A stretch of 64,000 nucleotides of DNA, from the NCBI RefSeq assembly GCF_003429565.1, contig NZ_QUAK01000027.1, positions 23,433 through 87,432 on the forward strand, written 5' to 3'. Of the stretch, positions 1-9,552 are shown piece after piece. How positions within the stretch are numbered: position 1 is the stretch's first letter; each line of letters starts with the position of its first letter. This stretch comes from Streptomyces triticagri. GTDB taxonomy: Bacteria; Actinomycetota; Actinomycetes; Streptomycetales; Streptomycetaceae. The notes beneath the pieces are model-generated. The model did not search any database, was not told the DNA's origin, and worked only from the letters and a program-made list of their open reading frames with translations. Position numbers and translations under genes: made by a program.

Positions 1-860
1 CCGGCCGGGGCACGAAGGCCGGGCGCTGGCTCACCGGGATCGGCGCCGAACCGCCGCACGAGGAGATCATCGACAGCGGTCTCGCCTACGCCACCCGCGT
101 CTACCGCGACACCGAGTCCAGGCTCGGCACCACTGCCCTCGGCTACTACATGGTGCCCAACCCGCGCCAGACGCTCGGCGCCGTGGTGCTGCCCATCGAG
201 GACGGCACGTATCTCGCCACCCTCTCCGGCCTGCGCGGCGACGAACCACCCACCGACGGCGAGGACTTCGAGGCGTACGCGAAACGCCTCCCGCACCCGA
301 TCGTGTACGACTGGATGCGCGCATCCGAGCCGCTCTCGCCGGTCGTCGGCTTCCGCCGCACCGCGAACGTCCGCCGCCGCTACGACCTGCCCGGCCGCCG
401 CCCCGCCGGATTCCTGGCGACCGGCGACGCCCTGTGCACCTTCAACCCGATCTACGGGCAGGGCATGACCGTCGCCGCGCAGAACGCCGTCGCGCTGCGC
501 GAGGCGCTCACCGATCCGCGCCGCACACCCGGCACCCGCCGGGTGCAGCGGGCACTGCTCGACTCGTCCCGGCTCGCCTGGGACATCTCCGCCGGTGCGG
601 ACAAGCAGATGCCGGGCGTGTGGGGCAATGCGCTCGGCACGCCCGCCGCCGCGCGCCCGGCCGGCTGGTATCTGGCGCGTGTGCAGCAGCGTGCCGGCAC
701 CGACCCCGTGATCGGCAGGGCGTTCCGGGCCGTGCTCGGCCTGAACGCACCGGTCACCGCGCTGTTCGCGCCCGAGGTGGCCCGCCGCGTCCTGTTCACT
801 CCCGTACGGCCGGGCGCGGACCGGCCGCCGCTGGAGTCGGAGGCTGCCGGCGGCAGTTGA
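1..860 (+). CDS. FAD-dependent oxidoreductase / group A monooxygenase-like, C-terminal part
   Basis: The reading frame is already open at the left edge (first full codon at position 3) and ends at TGA 858-860, so only the last 285 or so residues are present and the start lies outside the window. The stretch ATGDALCTFNPIYGQGM, about 145 residues before the C-terminus, is the conserved GD motif of group A flavin monooxygenases that contacts the FAD ribose and pyrophosphate, followed by the usual helix rich in Ala. The N-terminal GxGxxG Rossmann motif is not visible because it is off the window. Substrate cannot be told; such proteins hydroxylate or epoxidise small aromatic or isoprenoid compounds. 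Family call fairly sure, substrate unknown. Confidence 0.75.
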   Translation, partial: GRGTKAGRWLTGIGAEPPHEEIIDSGLAYATRVYRDTESRLGTTALGYYMVPNPRQTLGAVVLPIEDGTYLATLSGLRGDEPPTDGEDFEAYAKRLPHPIVYDWMRASEPLSPVVGFRRTANVRRRYDLPGRRPAGFLATGDALCTFNPIYGQGMTVAAQNAVALREALTDPRRTPGTRRVQRALLDSSRLAWDISAGADKQMPGVWGNALGTPAAARPAGWYLARVQQRAGTDPVIGRAFRAVLGLNAPVTALFAPEVARRVLFTPVRPGADRPPLESEAAGGS

Positions 861-883
861 TCCGGCGGGGCGGCGCCGAACCA

Positions 884-935
884 TTGACATGTCCCCTCAC
901 CGCGCTGCAGGCTCATCCTCGCTGACAACGTTGTC
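884..935 (+). promoter_or_regulatory. Promoter region with LacI-type palindromic operator GACAACGTTGTC
   Basis: The perfect 12-base palindrome GACAACGTTGTC lies at 924-935, 28 bases before the preferred GTG start at 964. A central CG inside a symmetric site is typical of LacI-family operators. A TTGACA hexamer (a possible -35) sits at 884-889, but no convincing -10 follows at 17-18 bases, so the promoter itself is weakly supported. The palindrome being a leader element is one reason to prefer the GTG at 964 over the ATG at 889, which would place it inside coding sequence. Confidence 0.55.
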
Positions 936-963
936 CAGATGGTCCCGAGAGAAGAGGCGGCTC

Positions 964-3906
964 GTGCGGGTCTTCGGAAGACATGGACGTGGCAGGGGAG
1001 CCGGGGCGGTCGTGGCCGCCCTCGTGGCGGGGACACTCGGGGCGGGCACCGGCCCGGCGGGAGCGGCGGACGCGGCCGCCGCGGCGGACAACTCGCCTCC
1101 GGCGGCGGGCCATTGGTCCACATCCTTCGAGCCCGGCACACCGCGGCCCGCCGGATTCCCCGCCGTCGGCGCCGCGCGCAACCTCCGCGGCGAGACCACC
1201 CGGGTCACCACCACGGTCAGTGACATCCGATCCGACCACCCGAACGACACGAGTACCTCCGAAGGCGTGCCGAGCCTCGCCGACCAGGATCCCGGCACCA
1301 AGTGGTACGCCAAGGACAGCGGCCGGCCCACCGCCGACGCGCCCGTGCACGCCACCTACACGCTCCGCAACTCCGCGGCCGTCACCGGCTATTCGCTCAC
1401 GGCGGCCGACGACGCCGCGCCCCGCGACCCCGCCGCATGGACCGTCCTCGGCAGCAACAGCGACTCCGCCGCGAAGAACCCGGACGACGCCTCGTGGAAG
1501 GTCCTCGACCGGCGGAAGGAGCAGCGGTTCGACAGGCGCGGCCAGACCGGCTTCTACTCGATCGGAGCGCCGCGGGCGTACCGCCACTACCAGCTCCGGA
1601 TCACCGACAACTGCGCCGACCGGTGCGAGGGTTCGGCCGACGACAGCGAGAAGCTGCAGCTCGCCGACTGGACCCTGCGCAGTTCGGCGGGCTCCGGCGC
1701 CTCGGCCCTCGGCGTCTCGGTCGAGAACGCCGACGCGGCGGGCGCGGCCGACGGATCGGCGGCCCTGCGCTACTCCGGGCGCGTCCTGGGCTCAGGGGCC
1801 GCCTCCTCCACGGTGGTGCTGCGCTCCGGCCTCGACGTCCCGATCGGGGAGAAGGCCGAGCTCCGCTACCGCATCCGTCCGCAGGACGCGGCCTCCGAGC
1901 CGGTGGCCCTCGACGTCGTGCACACCGACAAGGACGGCCAGCACCCCCGTACCCGCAAGGGCGAGCCCGGCGACGGGGCGCCCGAACCGGGCGAGTGGAC
2001 CACCGTCTCCGCAGGCCTCGGCGACCTCGCGGGCCGGCGGGTCAGCGAGATCCGGCTCCGGTACGCGGACGGGCACGCCAAGTCCGGTGCCACACCCACC
2101 GGTTGGATCGACGACATCGTCCTCGGCAAGGCCGCCCTCGACGGCTCGGCCGCCTGGAGCTATCTCGACGCCCCCGACGTCGACCCGGCGCGCGGTGACG
2201 AGGACCGCACGGCCTGGACCCGGCCCGGCTTCGACGACGGTGACGTGCCGTGGAAGGAGGCCACCGGACCGTTCGGCGCGAAGAACGACGGCACGGACCT
2301 CGGCGACGGCTTCCCCGTCGAGACAGAGCTGAAGCTGCGCAAGGAGTCCGGGGACAACCTGGAGGCGTACTTCTTCCGGACCTCCTTCTCCCTCGACCGG
2401 GCCACGCTCGACTCGATGACCGGACTGCTCGGCACGGTCGTCCACGACGACAGCGTCACCGTCTACGCGAACGGCCACCGCATCGCCGGCCGCGGAGACG
2501 GACAGATCGAGAAGAACCTCCAGTACCAGAAGCCCGACGGCGGCGACGGCGAGGGCGATCCGGCCACCACCCGCTTCGGCGTCCCGGCGGCGGCGCTCAA
2601 GGAGGGCAGCAACACCCTGGCCGTCGAGGTCCACCAGAGCAACAGCACCAGTTCCGATGCCTACTTCGGGCTCGGCGAACTCGCCCAGACCACCGGAACC
2701 CTGCCCTTCACCGGCGACGAGCTCGACACCTCGTACGACTCGGACAAGCGTCCCGACGCGCCCGACGGCGGCGACTACGTCACCTGGATGCTGCGGTCCT
2801 TCGACGCGGCCCGGAACACACCCTCCCTGATGGGCGCCAACGAGGTGCTGCCGGAGGGCACTTCGTACGAGGACCTCACCGCCGTCAACGACCGGACCGT
2901 CGTCGACATCAACAACGCGCCCTCGGGGCCCGCCGATCCCAAGGTCCACAAGGCCCTGATCGACGGCGCGAGCAGCCCCTACCGGTCCATGTCCGACGGC
3001 CTGGGCAGCACCCTCGGGCGGCTCTACGACCAGGCCCTGAAGAACGGCGAACTGCCCAAAACGCAGGCGCTGTTGGACGGCCGGATCGAGAAGACCCCGG
3101 ACTCGGACGCCGACTGGTACCAGGAGGCGAAGAACAACTACCAGTACAAGCGCCCGTTCGTCCGTATGGGATTCTCCGGCGAGAAGGGCCTCATCGAGCC
3201 GTGGGACAGCCGCGGCGGCTACGACGGCCTGGCCGGTGACGGCTCCTTCCCCAGCGGACACACCAGCCACGGCTACGCCCAGGGCATCACCCTCGCCACC
3301 CTGCTCCCGGAGCTCGCGCCGCAGATCCTCGCCCGCGCCTCGGAGTACGGCGACAACCGGGTGGTCCTGGCCTTCCACTACCCGACCGACATCATGGGCG
3401 GCCGGATCGTCGGCGCCAAGACGGCCCAACTGCGCTGGTCCGACCCGGAGTTCCGCGAGCTGCTCAGCCGGGCGCGGGACGAACTGACGACCGTGCTCGG
3501 CCAGAAGTGCCGGGAGATCGGGGCGGGCTCGACGCCGGCCGAGTGCGCCGATCACGGAAAGCCGTACCTGCCGACCGACCAGGCCCTGAAGGTGTACCGG
3601 GAGCGGATGTCCTACGGCTATCCGCACATCGGCGAGGAGGGCAGAGCGCCGTCCGTGCCGGCCGGGGCCGAGGACCTGCTGCGCACGGCGCACCCCAAGC
3701 TCACCGGCGCCGAGCGGCGCGCGGTGCTCGCCGCCACCCAGACCGACTCCGGCGCGCCCCTGGACGAACAGGGCGAGGGCGGCAGTTGGCAGCGCACCGA
3801 CCTGGCGGCGGCGATGACCGCGAAGGTCACCGCGCACGAGGACGGCACGCTGACGGTCGACGGGGTGCGGGTCGACGCCGAGGGAGTACGGGTCGCGGAG
3901 AAGTGA
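964..3906 (+). CDS. Secreted multidomain PAP2-superfamily phosphatase with galactose-binding-like modules
   Basis: A secreted protein of 980 residues from GTG 964, which has an AGAAGAGG ribosome site; an in-frame ATG at 889 would add 25 residues without one. An Arg-rich start, an Ala/Val hydrophobic core and AGAADA form a Sec signal peptide. Two or three beta-rich carbohydrate- or surface-binding modules follow: discoidin-like around 80-240, jelly-roll around 245-400 with an ending WIDDIVLG, and another around 405-600. The C-terminal third is a class A acid phosphatase/haloperoxidase-fold PAP2 domain: KRPF, then PSGHTSHGY, then NRVVLAFHYPTD, which supply the Lys/Arg, Ser-Gly-His and Arg-x5-His-x3-Asp of the active site. 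It probably removes phosphate from a secreted or surface-bound substrate. No operon partner is apparent. Confidence 0.8.
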   Translation: MRVFGRHGRGRGAGAVVAALVAGTLGAGTGPAGAADAAAAADNSPPAAGHWSTSFEPGTPRPAGFPAVGAARNLRGETTRVTTTVSDIRSDHPNDTSTSEGVPSLADQDPGTKWYAKDSGRPTADAPVHATYTLRNSAAVTGYSLTAADDAAPRDPAAWTVLGSNSDSAAKNPDDASWKVLDRRKEQRFDRRGQTGFYSIGAPRAYRHYQLRITDNCADRCEGSADDSEKLQLADWTLRSSAGSGASALGVSVENADAAGAADGSAALRYSGRVLGSGAASSTVVLRSGLDVPIGEKAELRYRIRPQDAASEPVALDVVHTDKDGQHPRTRKGEPGDGAPEPGEWTTVSAGLGDLAGRRVSEIRLRYADGHAKSGATPTGWIDDIVLGKAALDGSAAWSYLDAPDVDPARGDEDRTAWTRPGFDDGDVPWKEATGPFGAKNDGTDLGDGFPVETELKLRKESGDNLEAYFFRTSFSLDRATLDSMTGLLGTVVHDDSVTVYANGHRIAGRGDGQIEKNLQYQKPDGGDGEGDPATTRFGVPAAALKEGSNTLAVEVHQSNSTSSDAYFGLGELAQTTGTLPFTGDELDTSYDSDKRPDAPDGGDYVTWMLRSFDAARNTPSLMGANEVLPEGTSYEDLTAVNDRTVVDINNAPSGPADPKVHKALIDGASSPYRSMSDGLGSTLGRLYDQALKNGELPKTQALLDGRIEKTPDSDADWYQEAKNNYQYKRPFVRMGFSGEKGLIEPWDSRGGYDGLAGDGSFPSGHTSHGYAQGITLATLLPELAPQILARASEYGDNRVVLAFHYPTDIMGGRIVGAKTAQLRWSDPEFRELLSRARDELTTVLGQKCREIGAGSTPAECADHGKPYLPTDQALKVYRERMSYGYPHIGEEGRAPSVPAGAEDLLRTAHPKLTGAERRAVLAATQTDSGAPLDEQGEGGSWQRTDLAAAMTAKVTAHEDGTLTVDGVRVDAEGVRVAEK

Positions 3907-4028
3907 TCGCGCGGGGCCGGGCGCGTGCGTCCGGCCCGCGCTCGCCGGTGGGCGCCGTGCCGGACCCCGAGCACGGTCCCTAGAGTGCTCTCGGCAGCAG
4001 ATCACCAGGTCGAGAGGTACGCACTCCA

Positions 4029-4814
4029 GTGGACACCGGCAGCTACTACGAGCCCGTCGACGAGCACCGCTACAAGCCCACCGCGCACGTCGGTGGCGCC
4101 TGGGACATCGCCGAGCAGCACTTCAGCCCGCTCGGCGGCCTGGTCGTGCACGCCATCGACCGGCATCTCGCGGGCCGGCCCGGCAGCGGTCTGCTGCTGT
4201 CCCGGATCAGCTTCGACATCCTGGGGCGCCTCGCACTCGACGAGTGCGAGATCCGGGTGGAGACGGTCCGCCCGGGGCGCACCATCGAACTCCTCGAAGC
4301 CGTCGTACGGATCGCCGGCCGCCCAGTGGTGCGGGCCCGCGCCTGGCTGCTCGCCGCCGGTGACACCACCGGCGTGGCGGGCGGCGCGGGCGAACGCCTC
4401 ACCCCGCCCGACGACCTCGACCGGTGGGCCCTGGAGGAGCTGTGGCCCGGCGGCTACATCGCCTCCCTGGACATCCGCCCGGTCGCACCGCCACGGCCGG
4501 GCCGTACGACGGCGTGGGTGAGGACCGGCCTGGATCTGGTCGCGGGACAGCCGAGCAGCCCGCTCGCCTCGTACGTGACCCTGATCGACACCGCGAACGG
4601 CATCGCCACCCGGCAGCCGCCCACCGAGTGGATGTATCCCAATGTCGACCTCACCGCGCACTTCCATCGGCAGCCCACCGGGCCCTGGACGGGCCTCGAC
4701 ACGACGGTCGCCTTCGGCCCCACCGGTCAGGGCCTGACCAGCAGCGTCCTGCACGACGTGGACGGTCCGGTCGGCCGGGCCGAACAGATCCTCACCGTAC
4801 GTCCCCAGCCATGA
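4029..4814 (+). CDS. Hot-dog-fold thioesterase family protein
   Basis: 261 residues starting at GTG 4029, preceded by GAGAGG. The N-terminus (HVGGAWDIAEQHFSPLGGLV) and the following pattern resemble double hot-dog acyl-CoA thioesterase-like proteins of actinomycetes: a first hot-dog repeat with a long helix, then a second half ending in a strand-rich segment (TVAFGPTGQGLTSSVLHDVDG). By family it would hydrolyse or bind acyl-CoA in the cytosol; no catalytic triad is certain from sequence alone. Its stop codon is separated by a single base from the stop of the convergent gene, leaving no room for a classical terminator between them. Family call moderately sure, function inferred. Confidence 0.65.
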   Translation: MDTGSYYEPVDEHRYKPTAHVGGAWDIAEQHFSPLGGLVVHAIDRHLAGRPGSGLLLSRISFDILGRLALDECEIRVETVRPGRTIELLEAVVRIAGRPVVRARAWLLAAGDTTGVAGGAGERLTPPDDLDRWALEELWPGGYIASLDIRPVAPPRPGRTTAWVRTGLDLVAGQPSSPLASYVTLIDTANGIATRQPPTEWMYPNVDLTAHFHRQPTGPWTGLDTTVAFGPTGQGLTSSVLHDVDGPVGRAEQILTVRPQP

Positions 4815-4815
4815 G

Positions 4816-5913
4816 CTAAGTGGCGTCGGTCAGCCGGACGCCGGTCTCGGTGAAGCGGCGCAGCGCTCGCGAGGGACCCGGGAGGTCGAGGCCGCGATCG
4901 GCCGTCCACGCGTCGGCGTAGTACGTGTCGTGGTACGCCTCGCCGCCGTCGCCGATCAGCGCGACGACCGGGCCGCCGGTGCCGTACCGGCGCATCCGGT
5001 CGAGCAGCTGGCAGGCGCCCCACAGACAGCTGCCGGTGGACGGGCCGGCCAACACACCGGTGACGGCGTGCAGATGGCGCATCGCGGCGATACTCGCCGC
5101 GTCCGGCACGGGGATCACCAGATCGACCAGGTCCGGGTCGAAGGCCGGCTCCATCCGGGGCCGCCCGATGCCTTCGATCCGGGACGGCATCCCGGTGCCG
5201 TAGTCCCGGCAGCCGGACGCCCAGCCGGGAAAGTACGCCGAGTTCTCCGGATCGACCACCGCGAGCCGGGTGTCCGCGCCGCGCCGCCGCAGGGCGCGGC
5301 CCACCGCGGCCGAGGTGGCGCCGCTGCCCACACCGACCACGATCCACGCCGGATCCGGCTCACCGGCCCGTTCCACATCGCGCAGGATCTCCTCGCCGAG
5401 ACCGTTCGGGGAGGTGAAGTCCACCGCCCCGCCCACGTGCCGGAGATGGTCGAGGTAGTGGCCGCCGTGCGCCCGGGCGAGCTCGGCGGCCCGCTCGTAC
5501 ACCGCGAGCGGCGGGTCGACGGGATGCACGCGGCCGCCCCTCGACTCGATCCTGCGGCGCTTCGCCGGACCCGTCCGCCCGGGTACGACGGCCGTGTACT
5601 CCAGGCCGAGCAGCCGGGCGAAGTGCGCCTGGGAGACTGCCATGTTGCCGCTGGTGGCCTCGTACAGCGGAGTGCCCTCGTCGATGCGGCCGCGGCGCAG
5701 GGCGTCGATGAACAGGTCCCGTGCCGGTCCGTGCTTGAGGCTGCCGGTGGGGCGCCGCGACTCGTCCTTGAAGTAGAGCGCGGCACCGGGCGGGCCCGCC
5801 AGGGGGAACGGGTGCAGCGGGGTCGGCCGGTCGGCCGCCCGGTCGGCGAGCAGCCGGTCCACCGCCCGGCGCGCCCAGGCGCTCGGACGTTTGTCCCCGT
5901 TGTCGTGCGGCAC
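4816..5913 (-). CDS. PLP-dependent cysteine synthase / cystathionine beta-synthase-like enzyme
   Basis: About 365 residues of a fold-type II PLP enzyme. The PLP lysine is in PTGSLKHGPARDLF, the substrate loop in ATSGNMAVSQA, and the phosphate-binding glycine loop in GVGSGATSAAVG, all in the usual order. I prefer GTG 5913, which has GGAG nine bases upstream and gives a start matching the family length; an in-frame GTG at 5967 adds 18 residues without a ribosome site. The family makes cysteine or a related beta-substituted amino acid from O-activated serine. It lies 90 bases downstream of the beta-glucosidase gene on the same strand and could be read through from it, but no functional link is evident. 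Confidence 0.75.
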   Translation of the reverse strand: MPHDNGDKRPSAWARRAVDRLLADRAADRPTPLHPFPLAGPPGAALYFKDESRRPTGSLKHGPARDLFIDALRRGRIDEGTPLYEATSGNMAVSQAHFARLLGLEYTAVVPGRTGPAKRRRIESRGGRVHPVDPPLAVYERAAELARAHGGHYLDHLRHVGGAVDFTSPNGLGEEILRDVERAGEPDPAWIVVGVGSGATSAAVGRALRRRGADTRLAVVDPENSAYFPGWASGCRDYGTGMPSRIEGIGRPRMEPAFDPDLVDLVIPVPDAASIAAMRHLHAVTGVLAGPSTGSCLWGACQLLDRMRRYGTGGPVVALIGDGGEAYHDTYYADAWTADRGLDLPGPSRALRRFTETGVRLTDAT

Positions 5914-6003
5914 GCGCTGATGCTCCGTTCCCCGAGGCGCCCACTGCTGCGTCGTCCCAGCTTGCACCGGGTGGCGGGAGGTGGCCAGGGCGGCGCCCGT
6001 ACT

Positions 6004-7461
6004 TCACTGCCGGCCTGCCGGCGGCAGCACTCCCGTCCGGGCCACCTCCGCGTACCAGCGGGCACTGGCCTTCGGGGTCCGGGTGCCGGTCGGATAGTCC
6101 ACGTACACCGCGCCGAAGCGCTTGCTGTAGCCGTGCGCCCATTCGAAATTGTCGAGCAGCGACCACAGGAAGTAGCCCCGTACGTCCGCACCGTCCTGCA
6201 CGGCCTGGTGGACCGCGGCGAGATGATCGCGTACATAGGCGATCCTGGCGGGGTCGTTGACCGCGCCCGAGGGGTCCGCGTAGTCGTCGAACGCCGCGCC
6301 GTTCTCGGTGATGACCAGGGGCAGCCGGGGGAAGTCCGCGGCGAGCCGGAGCAGCAGGTCGTAGAGGCCGGTGGCGTCCACCGCCCAGCCCATCGCGGTG
6401 CGTTCGCCCGGCGGCTGGTGGAAGGCGACGTGCTCGGCCGCGGGCCAGGGGCTGTGCGCGCTGGCGCCGTGGCCGTCCGAGCCGTGTCCCGCCCGGTCCG
6501 GGTCGTGCGACACCACGGTCGGCGTGTAGTAGTTCACCCCGAGGAAGTCCAGCGGCTGCCGGATCTGTTCCAGGTCCCCGTCCCGTACGAAGGACCAGTC
6601 GGTCAGCGCCGCGGTGTCCGTGACGAGGTCGTCCGGGTAGGTGCCGCGCAGCATCGGGCCGGTGAAGACGCGGTTGGCGAGCGCATCGATGCGGCGGGTC
6701 GCATCGAGGTCGGGCGCGCTGTCGGTGAGCGGCCTGACCTGGTGGATGTTGAGGGTGACCGAGCATCGGGCGTCGGGGCGCAGCCGCTCGCGCAGGGCTT
6801 GGACGGCGAGTCCGTGGGCCAGATTGAGGTGGTGGGCGGCGCGCAGCGCGGCCGCCGGATCCGTGCGGCCCGGCGCGTGCACCCCGGAGCCGTAGCCCAG
6901 AAAGGCGCTGCACCAGGGCTCGTTGAGGGTGGTCCAGGTGTACACGCGGTCGCCGAGCGCATCCGCGGCGAAGCCCGCGTACTCGGCGAAGCGCTCGGCC
7001 GTGTCCCGCTCGGGCCAGCCGCCCGCGTCCTCCAACTCCTGCGGCAGGTCCCAGTGGTAGAGGGTCGCGACCGGTTCGATGCCCTTGTCGAGGAGCTCGT
7101 CGACGAGACGGCGGTAGAAGTCGAGGCCCTTCTGCACCGCGGGGCCGCGTCCGGTGGGCTGGATCCGCGGCCAGGCGAGCGAGAACCGGTAGGCGCCCAC
7201 GCCGAGTTCGGCCATCAGGGCGACGTCCTCGCGCCAGCGGTGGTAATGGTCGGTGGCCCGGTCGCCGGTGTCGCCGTTGCGCACCCGGCCGGGCGTGCGG
7301 GCGTAGGTGTCCCAGATGGACGGGGTGCGCCCGTCCTCCGTGACGGCGCCCTCGATCTGGTACGAGGCTGTCGCGGTGCCCCACAGGAAGTGCTCGGGGA
7401 AGGTGCGAGGAGCGTCCCCGGTGTGCGCGGCGGACGGACGCCGATGTGCTGCGATGGTCAC
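6004..7461 (-). CDS. GH1 beta-glucosidase, cytosolic
   Basis: 485 residues from GTG 7461, which has AGAGGA just upstream. It has the family 1 landmarks: [15 protein letters not shown] at the N-terminus, the acid/base motif TLNEPW near residue 165, and the nucleophile motif [11 protein letters not shown] near residue 350. The length is normal for GH1 and there is no signal peptide, so it acts inside the cell. As the last gene of the lipoprotein-permease-permease-glucosidase operon it should split imported cellobiose or a related beta-glucoside to glucose, as BglC does behind cebEFG in other streptomycetes. Expression is probably controlled by the LacI repressor at 11195. Confidence 0.9.
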   Translation of the reverse strand: MTIAAHRRPSAAHTGDAPRTFPEHFLWGTATASYQIEGAVTEDGRTPSIWDTYARTPGRVRNGDTGDRATDHYHRWREDVALMAELGVGAYRFSLAWPRIQPTGRGPAVQKGLDFYRRLVDELLDKGIEPVATLYHWDLPQELEDAGGWPERDTAERFAEYAGFAADALGDRVYTWTTLNEPWCSAFLGYGSGVHAPGRTDPAAALRAAHHLNLAHGLAVQALRERLRPDARCSVTLNIHQVRPLTDSAPDLDATRRIDALANRVFTGPMLRGTYPDDLVTDTAALTDWSFVRDGDLEQIRQPLDFLGVNYYTPTVVSHDPDRAGHGSDGHGASAHSPWPAAEHVAFHQPPGERTAMGWAVDATGLYDLLLRLAADFPRLPLVITENGAAFDDYADPSGAVNDPARIAYVRDHLAAVHQAVQDGADVRGYFLWSLLDNFEWAHGYSKRFGAVYVDYPTGTRTPKASARWYAEVARTGVLPPAGRQ

Positions 7462-7513
7462 GAAAGTCCTCTCGGATAAGGGTGGTTGGGGGATCAGCGG
7501 GAAGCTGCGGCGG

Positions 7514-8440
7514 TCAGCCCTTGACCGCGCCCTGCATGATCCCGCTGACGATCTGCCGGCCGAAGACGATGAACATCGCGAGCAGCGGCAGCGTGCCGAG
7601 CAGCGCACCGGCCATGATCAGCGACTGGTCGCGGATGTATCCGGCACTGAGCTGGGTGAGGGCCACCGGCACGGTCGGATTGGTCATGTCGAGCACCACG
7701 AACGGCCAGAAGAAGTCGTTCCAGGCGTGCACGAACGTGATCATGAAGAGCACGGCCATCGGCGGCCGCGCGATCGGCAGCACGATGGACCAGAAGATCC
7801 GCAGCGAGTGCGCCCCGTCCACCCGGCCCGCCTCGACCAGCTCGTCAGGCAGCGCCTCCGACAGGTACTGCCGCATGAAGAACACACCGACCGCGCTCAC
7901 CAGGGTGGGGAAGATGACCGCGGGCAGCTGCTGCTGCCAGCCGAGCTCGGACATCATCATGAACAGCGGTACGACCCCGAGCTGCGGCGGCACCATCATG
8001 GTCGCGATCACCAGCATCAGCAGGAAGTTGCGGCCCCTGAACCGCAGTTTGGCGAAGGCGAATCCGGCCAGCGTCGCGAACAGCACCGTCGACAGGGCGA
8101 TCACCCCGGCCACGATCAGGCTGTTCGCCATCGCCTTGCCCATGGCGGCCTCGTCCCAGGCGCGGGCCAGATTGCTGAAGAGATTCGGGCCCGGCAGGAA
8201 CGGCGGCGGGGACTGGCTGACCCGGGTGTTGTCGGTCGAGGCCGCGACCATCGTCCAGTACAGCGGGAAGATCGACACGATCGCCGCGATCGCGAGCAGG
8301 GTGTACGCGAGCGGGCCGGCGTGGTGCTGGCGCCCGGCGCGCTGACGGAAGAGCGGGCGCCGGCCACGGGCCGGCGGCGCTTCTTCGGGGGGCCGGGCGG
8401 CCGGAGCGTCCGTCCGGACCCGGAGACTCTGTGTGGTCAT
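7514..8440 (-). CDS. Sugar ABC transporter permease, CebG/MalG type
   Basis: 308 residues with six predicted membrane spans after a cytosolic Arg/Pro-rich N-terminus. The coupling-loop EAA motif reads [32 protein letters not shown], the signature of carbohydrate importer permeases that docks on a shared MsiK-type ATPase, which is not encoded here. It lies 17 bases downstream of the other permease gene and 52 bases upstream of the glucosidase start, so one transcript is likely. Substrate is inferred from the operon as a cello-oligosaccharide or another beta-glucoside. Confidence 0.88.
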   Translation of the reverse strand: MTTQSLRVRTDAPAARPPEEAPPARGRRPLFRQRAGRQHHAGPLAYTLLAIAAIVSIFPLYWTMVAASTDNTRVSQSPPPFLPGPNLFSNLARAWDEAAMGKAMANSLIVAGVIALSTVLFATLAGFAFAKLRFRGRNFLLMLVIATMMVPPQLGVVPLFMMMSELGWQQQLPAVIFPTLVSAVGVFFMRQYLSEALPDELVEAGRVDGAHSLRIFWSIVLPIARPPMAVLFMITFVHAWNDFFWPFVVLDMTNPTVPVALTQLSAGYIRDQSLIMAGALLGTLPLLAMFIVFGRQIVSGIMQGAVKG

Positions 8441-8457
8441 GGTGACGTGACTCCTGG

Positions 8458-9456
8458 TCAGGACGTACGGGCGCGCAGCCGCTTGATCAGGCGCTGCGCC
8501 AGGAAGGCGAGGACGAGCAGCAGGAACATCGCCCAGGCGACGGTCGCCGAGCGGCCCATCTGGTAGTTCTTCCAGCCCTCTTCGTAGAGCAGCAGGCCGA
8601 GCGTCTGGTACTGGTTGTCGGCGCCGCCGGTGACGCCGTTCGGGCCCTGGCCGAAGATCAGCGGCTCACCGAAGAGCTGGGTCGCGCCGATCGTGGAGAG
8701 CACGATGGTGAAGACGATCGTCGAGCGGATGCCCGGCACGGTGACCTGGGTGAACTGCTTCCAGCGGGAGGCGCCGTCGATGGCCGCGGCCTCGTACCGG
8801 TCGGCCGGGATGGCCTGCATGGCGGCCAGATAGAGCAGCGCGTTGTAGCCGGTCCAGCGCCAGATCACGATGGTCGAGATGGCGATCTGGGCGGGCCATT
8901 TGTCGGCCTCCCAGTTCACCGGGTCGATGCCGACCGTGCCGAGCGCCCAGTTGATCATTCCGAAGTCGCGCTCGAAGAGCATGGTGAAGACCAGGGCCGC
9001 GGCACCCACCGAGGTGGCGTACGGCACGAGCGAGGCGACACGGAAGAACAGCGAGGCGCGCATCCGGTAGTTGAGCAGATGCGCGAGGCCGAGGGCCATG
9101 AGCAGCTGCGGCACGGTGGAGATGACGCCGATGGTGACGGTGTTGCCGAGTGCGTTCCAGAAGCGTTCGTCGCTCCAGAGTGCGATGTAGTTGTCGAGCG
9201 CCACCCACTCCATGAAGTCGAGGGTGGACAGCTCGACCCGGTGCAGCGATATCCAGGACGTGTAGATCAGCGGATAGAAGCTGAAGGCGGCGAAGACGAT
9301 GAAGAACGGCGCGACGAACGCGTAGGGCACGCCCTTGACGTCGAGCCGGTGCAGCAGCGCGCTGCGCCGCCGGCCCGCCCGGCCGTCGTCGCCGGACTCG
9401 GGTGGCGGGCCCGAACTTCCGGTGCCCGCCTGGGCGTTGGGGGTGGAGGTGGCCAC
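8458..9456 (-). CDS. Sugar ABC transporter permease, CebF/MalF type
   Basis: 332 residues, about six membrane spans starting near residue 45 (VPYAFVAPFFIVFAAFSFYPLIYTSW). The EAA loop reads AIPADRYEAAAIDGASRWKQFTQVTVPGI. It pairs with the downstream permease to form the membrane channel of a carbohydrate uptake transporter. The gene is separated from the binding-protein gene upstream by about 96 bases that contain a GC-rich hairpin, a common arrangement that lets the binding protein be made in excess. Confidence 0.88.
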   Translation of the reverse strand: MATSTPNAQAGTGSSGPPPESGDDGRAGRRRSALLHRLDVKGVPYAFVAPFFIVFAAFSFYPLIYTSWISLHRVELSTLDFMEWVALDNYIALWSDERFWNALGNTVTIGVISTVPQLLMALGLAHLLNYRMRASLFFRVASLVPYATSVGAAALVFTMLFERDFGMINWALGTVGIDPVNWEADKWPAQIAISTIVIWRWTGYNALLYLAAMQAIPADRYEAAAIDGASRWKQFTQVTVPGIRSTIVFTIVLSTIGATQLFGEPLIFGQGPNGVTGGADNQYQTLGLLLYEEGWKNYQMGRSATVAWAMFLLLVLAFLAQRLIKRLRARTS

Positions 9457-9496
9457 CGCACGGATTCCTTCCGTCGAGCGGGGTGGTGGGGCCGGG

Positions 9497-9529
9497 CCCG
9501 GGTCCGCCCGCGCGAGAGGCGGGCCCGGG
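9497..9529 (-). terminator. Intercistronic hairpin between binding-protein and permease genes
   Basis: The arms CCCGGGTCCGCC (9497-9508) and GGCGGGCCCGGG (9518-9529) pair with one G-T wobble around a 9-base loop. There is no T-run, so it is more likely an mRNA-stability or attenuation element than a full stop. Such hairpins behind the binding-protein gene are known in mal-type operons. Confidence 0.55.
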
Positions 9530-9552
9530 TCGGCATGAAGGGTGGCGGCGTG

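Noticed and set aside
884..889. TTGACA as a definite -35 box
   Set aside because: No acceptable -10 hexamer follows at 16-19 bases.
1792..4005. Long minus-strand open frame opposite the PAP2 gene
   Set aside because: Shadow of a motif-bearing gene; composition typical of antisense GC-rich sequence.
4930..7479. Long plus-strand open frame of 849 codons
   Set aside because: It is the complement of the cysteine-synthase-like and GH1 genes, which carry clear motifs; the translated product is Arg/Val/Gly-rich with no recognisable domain, as expected of a high-GC shadow.
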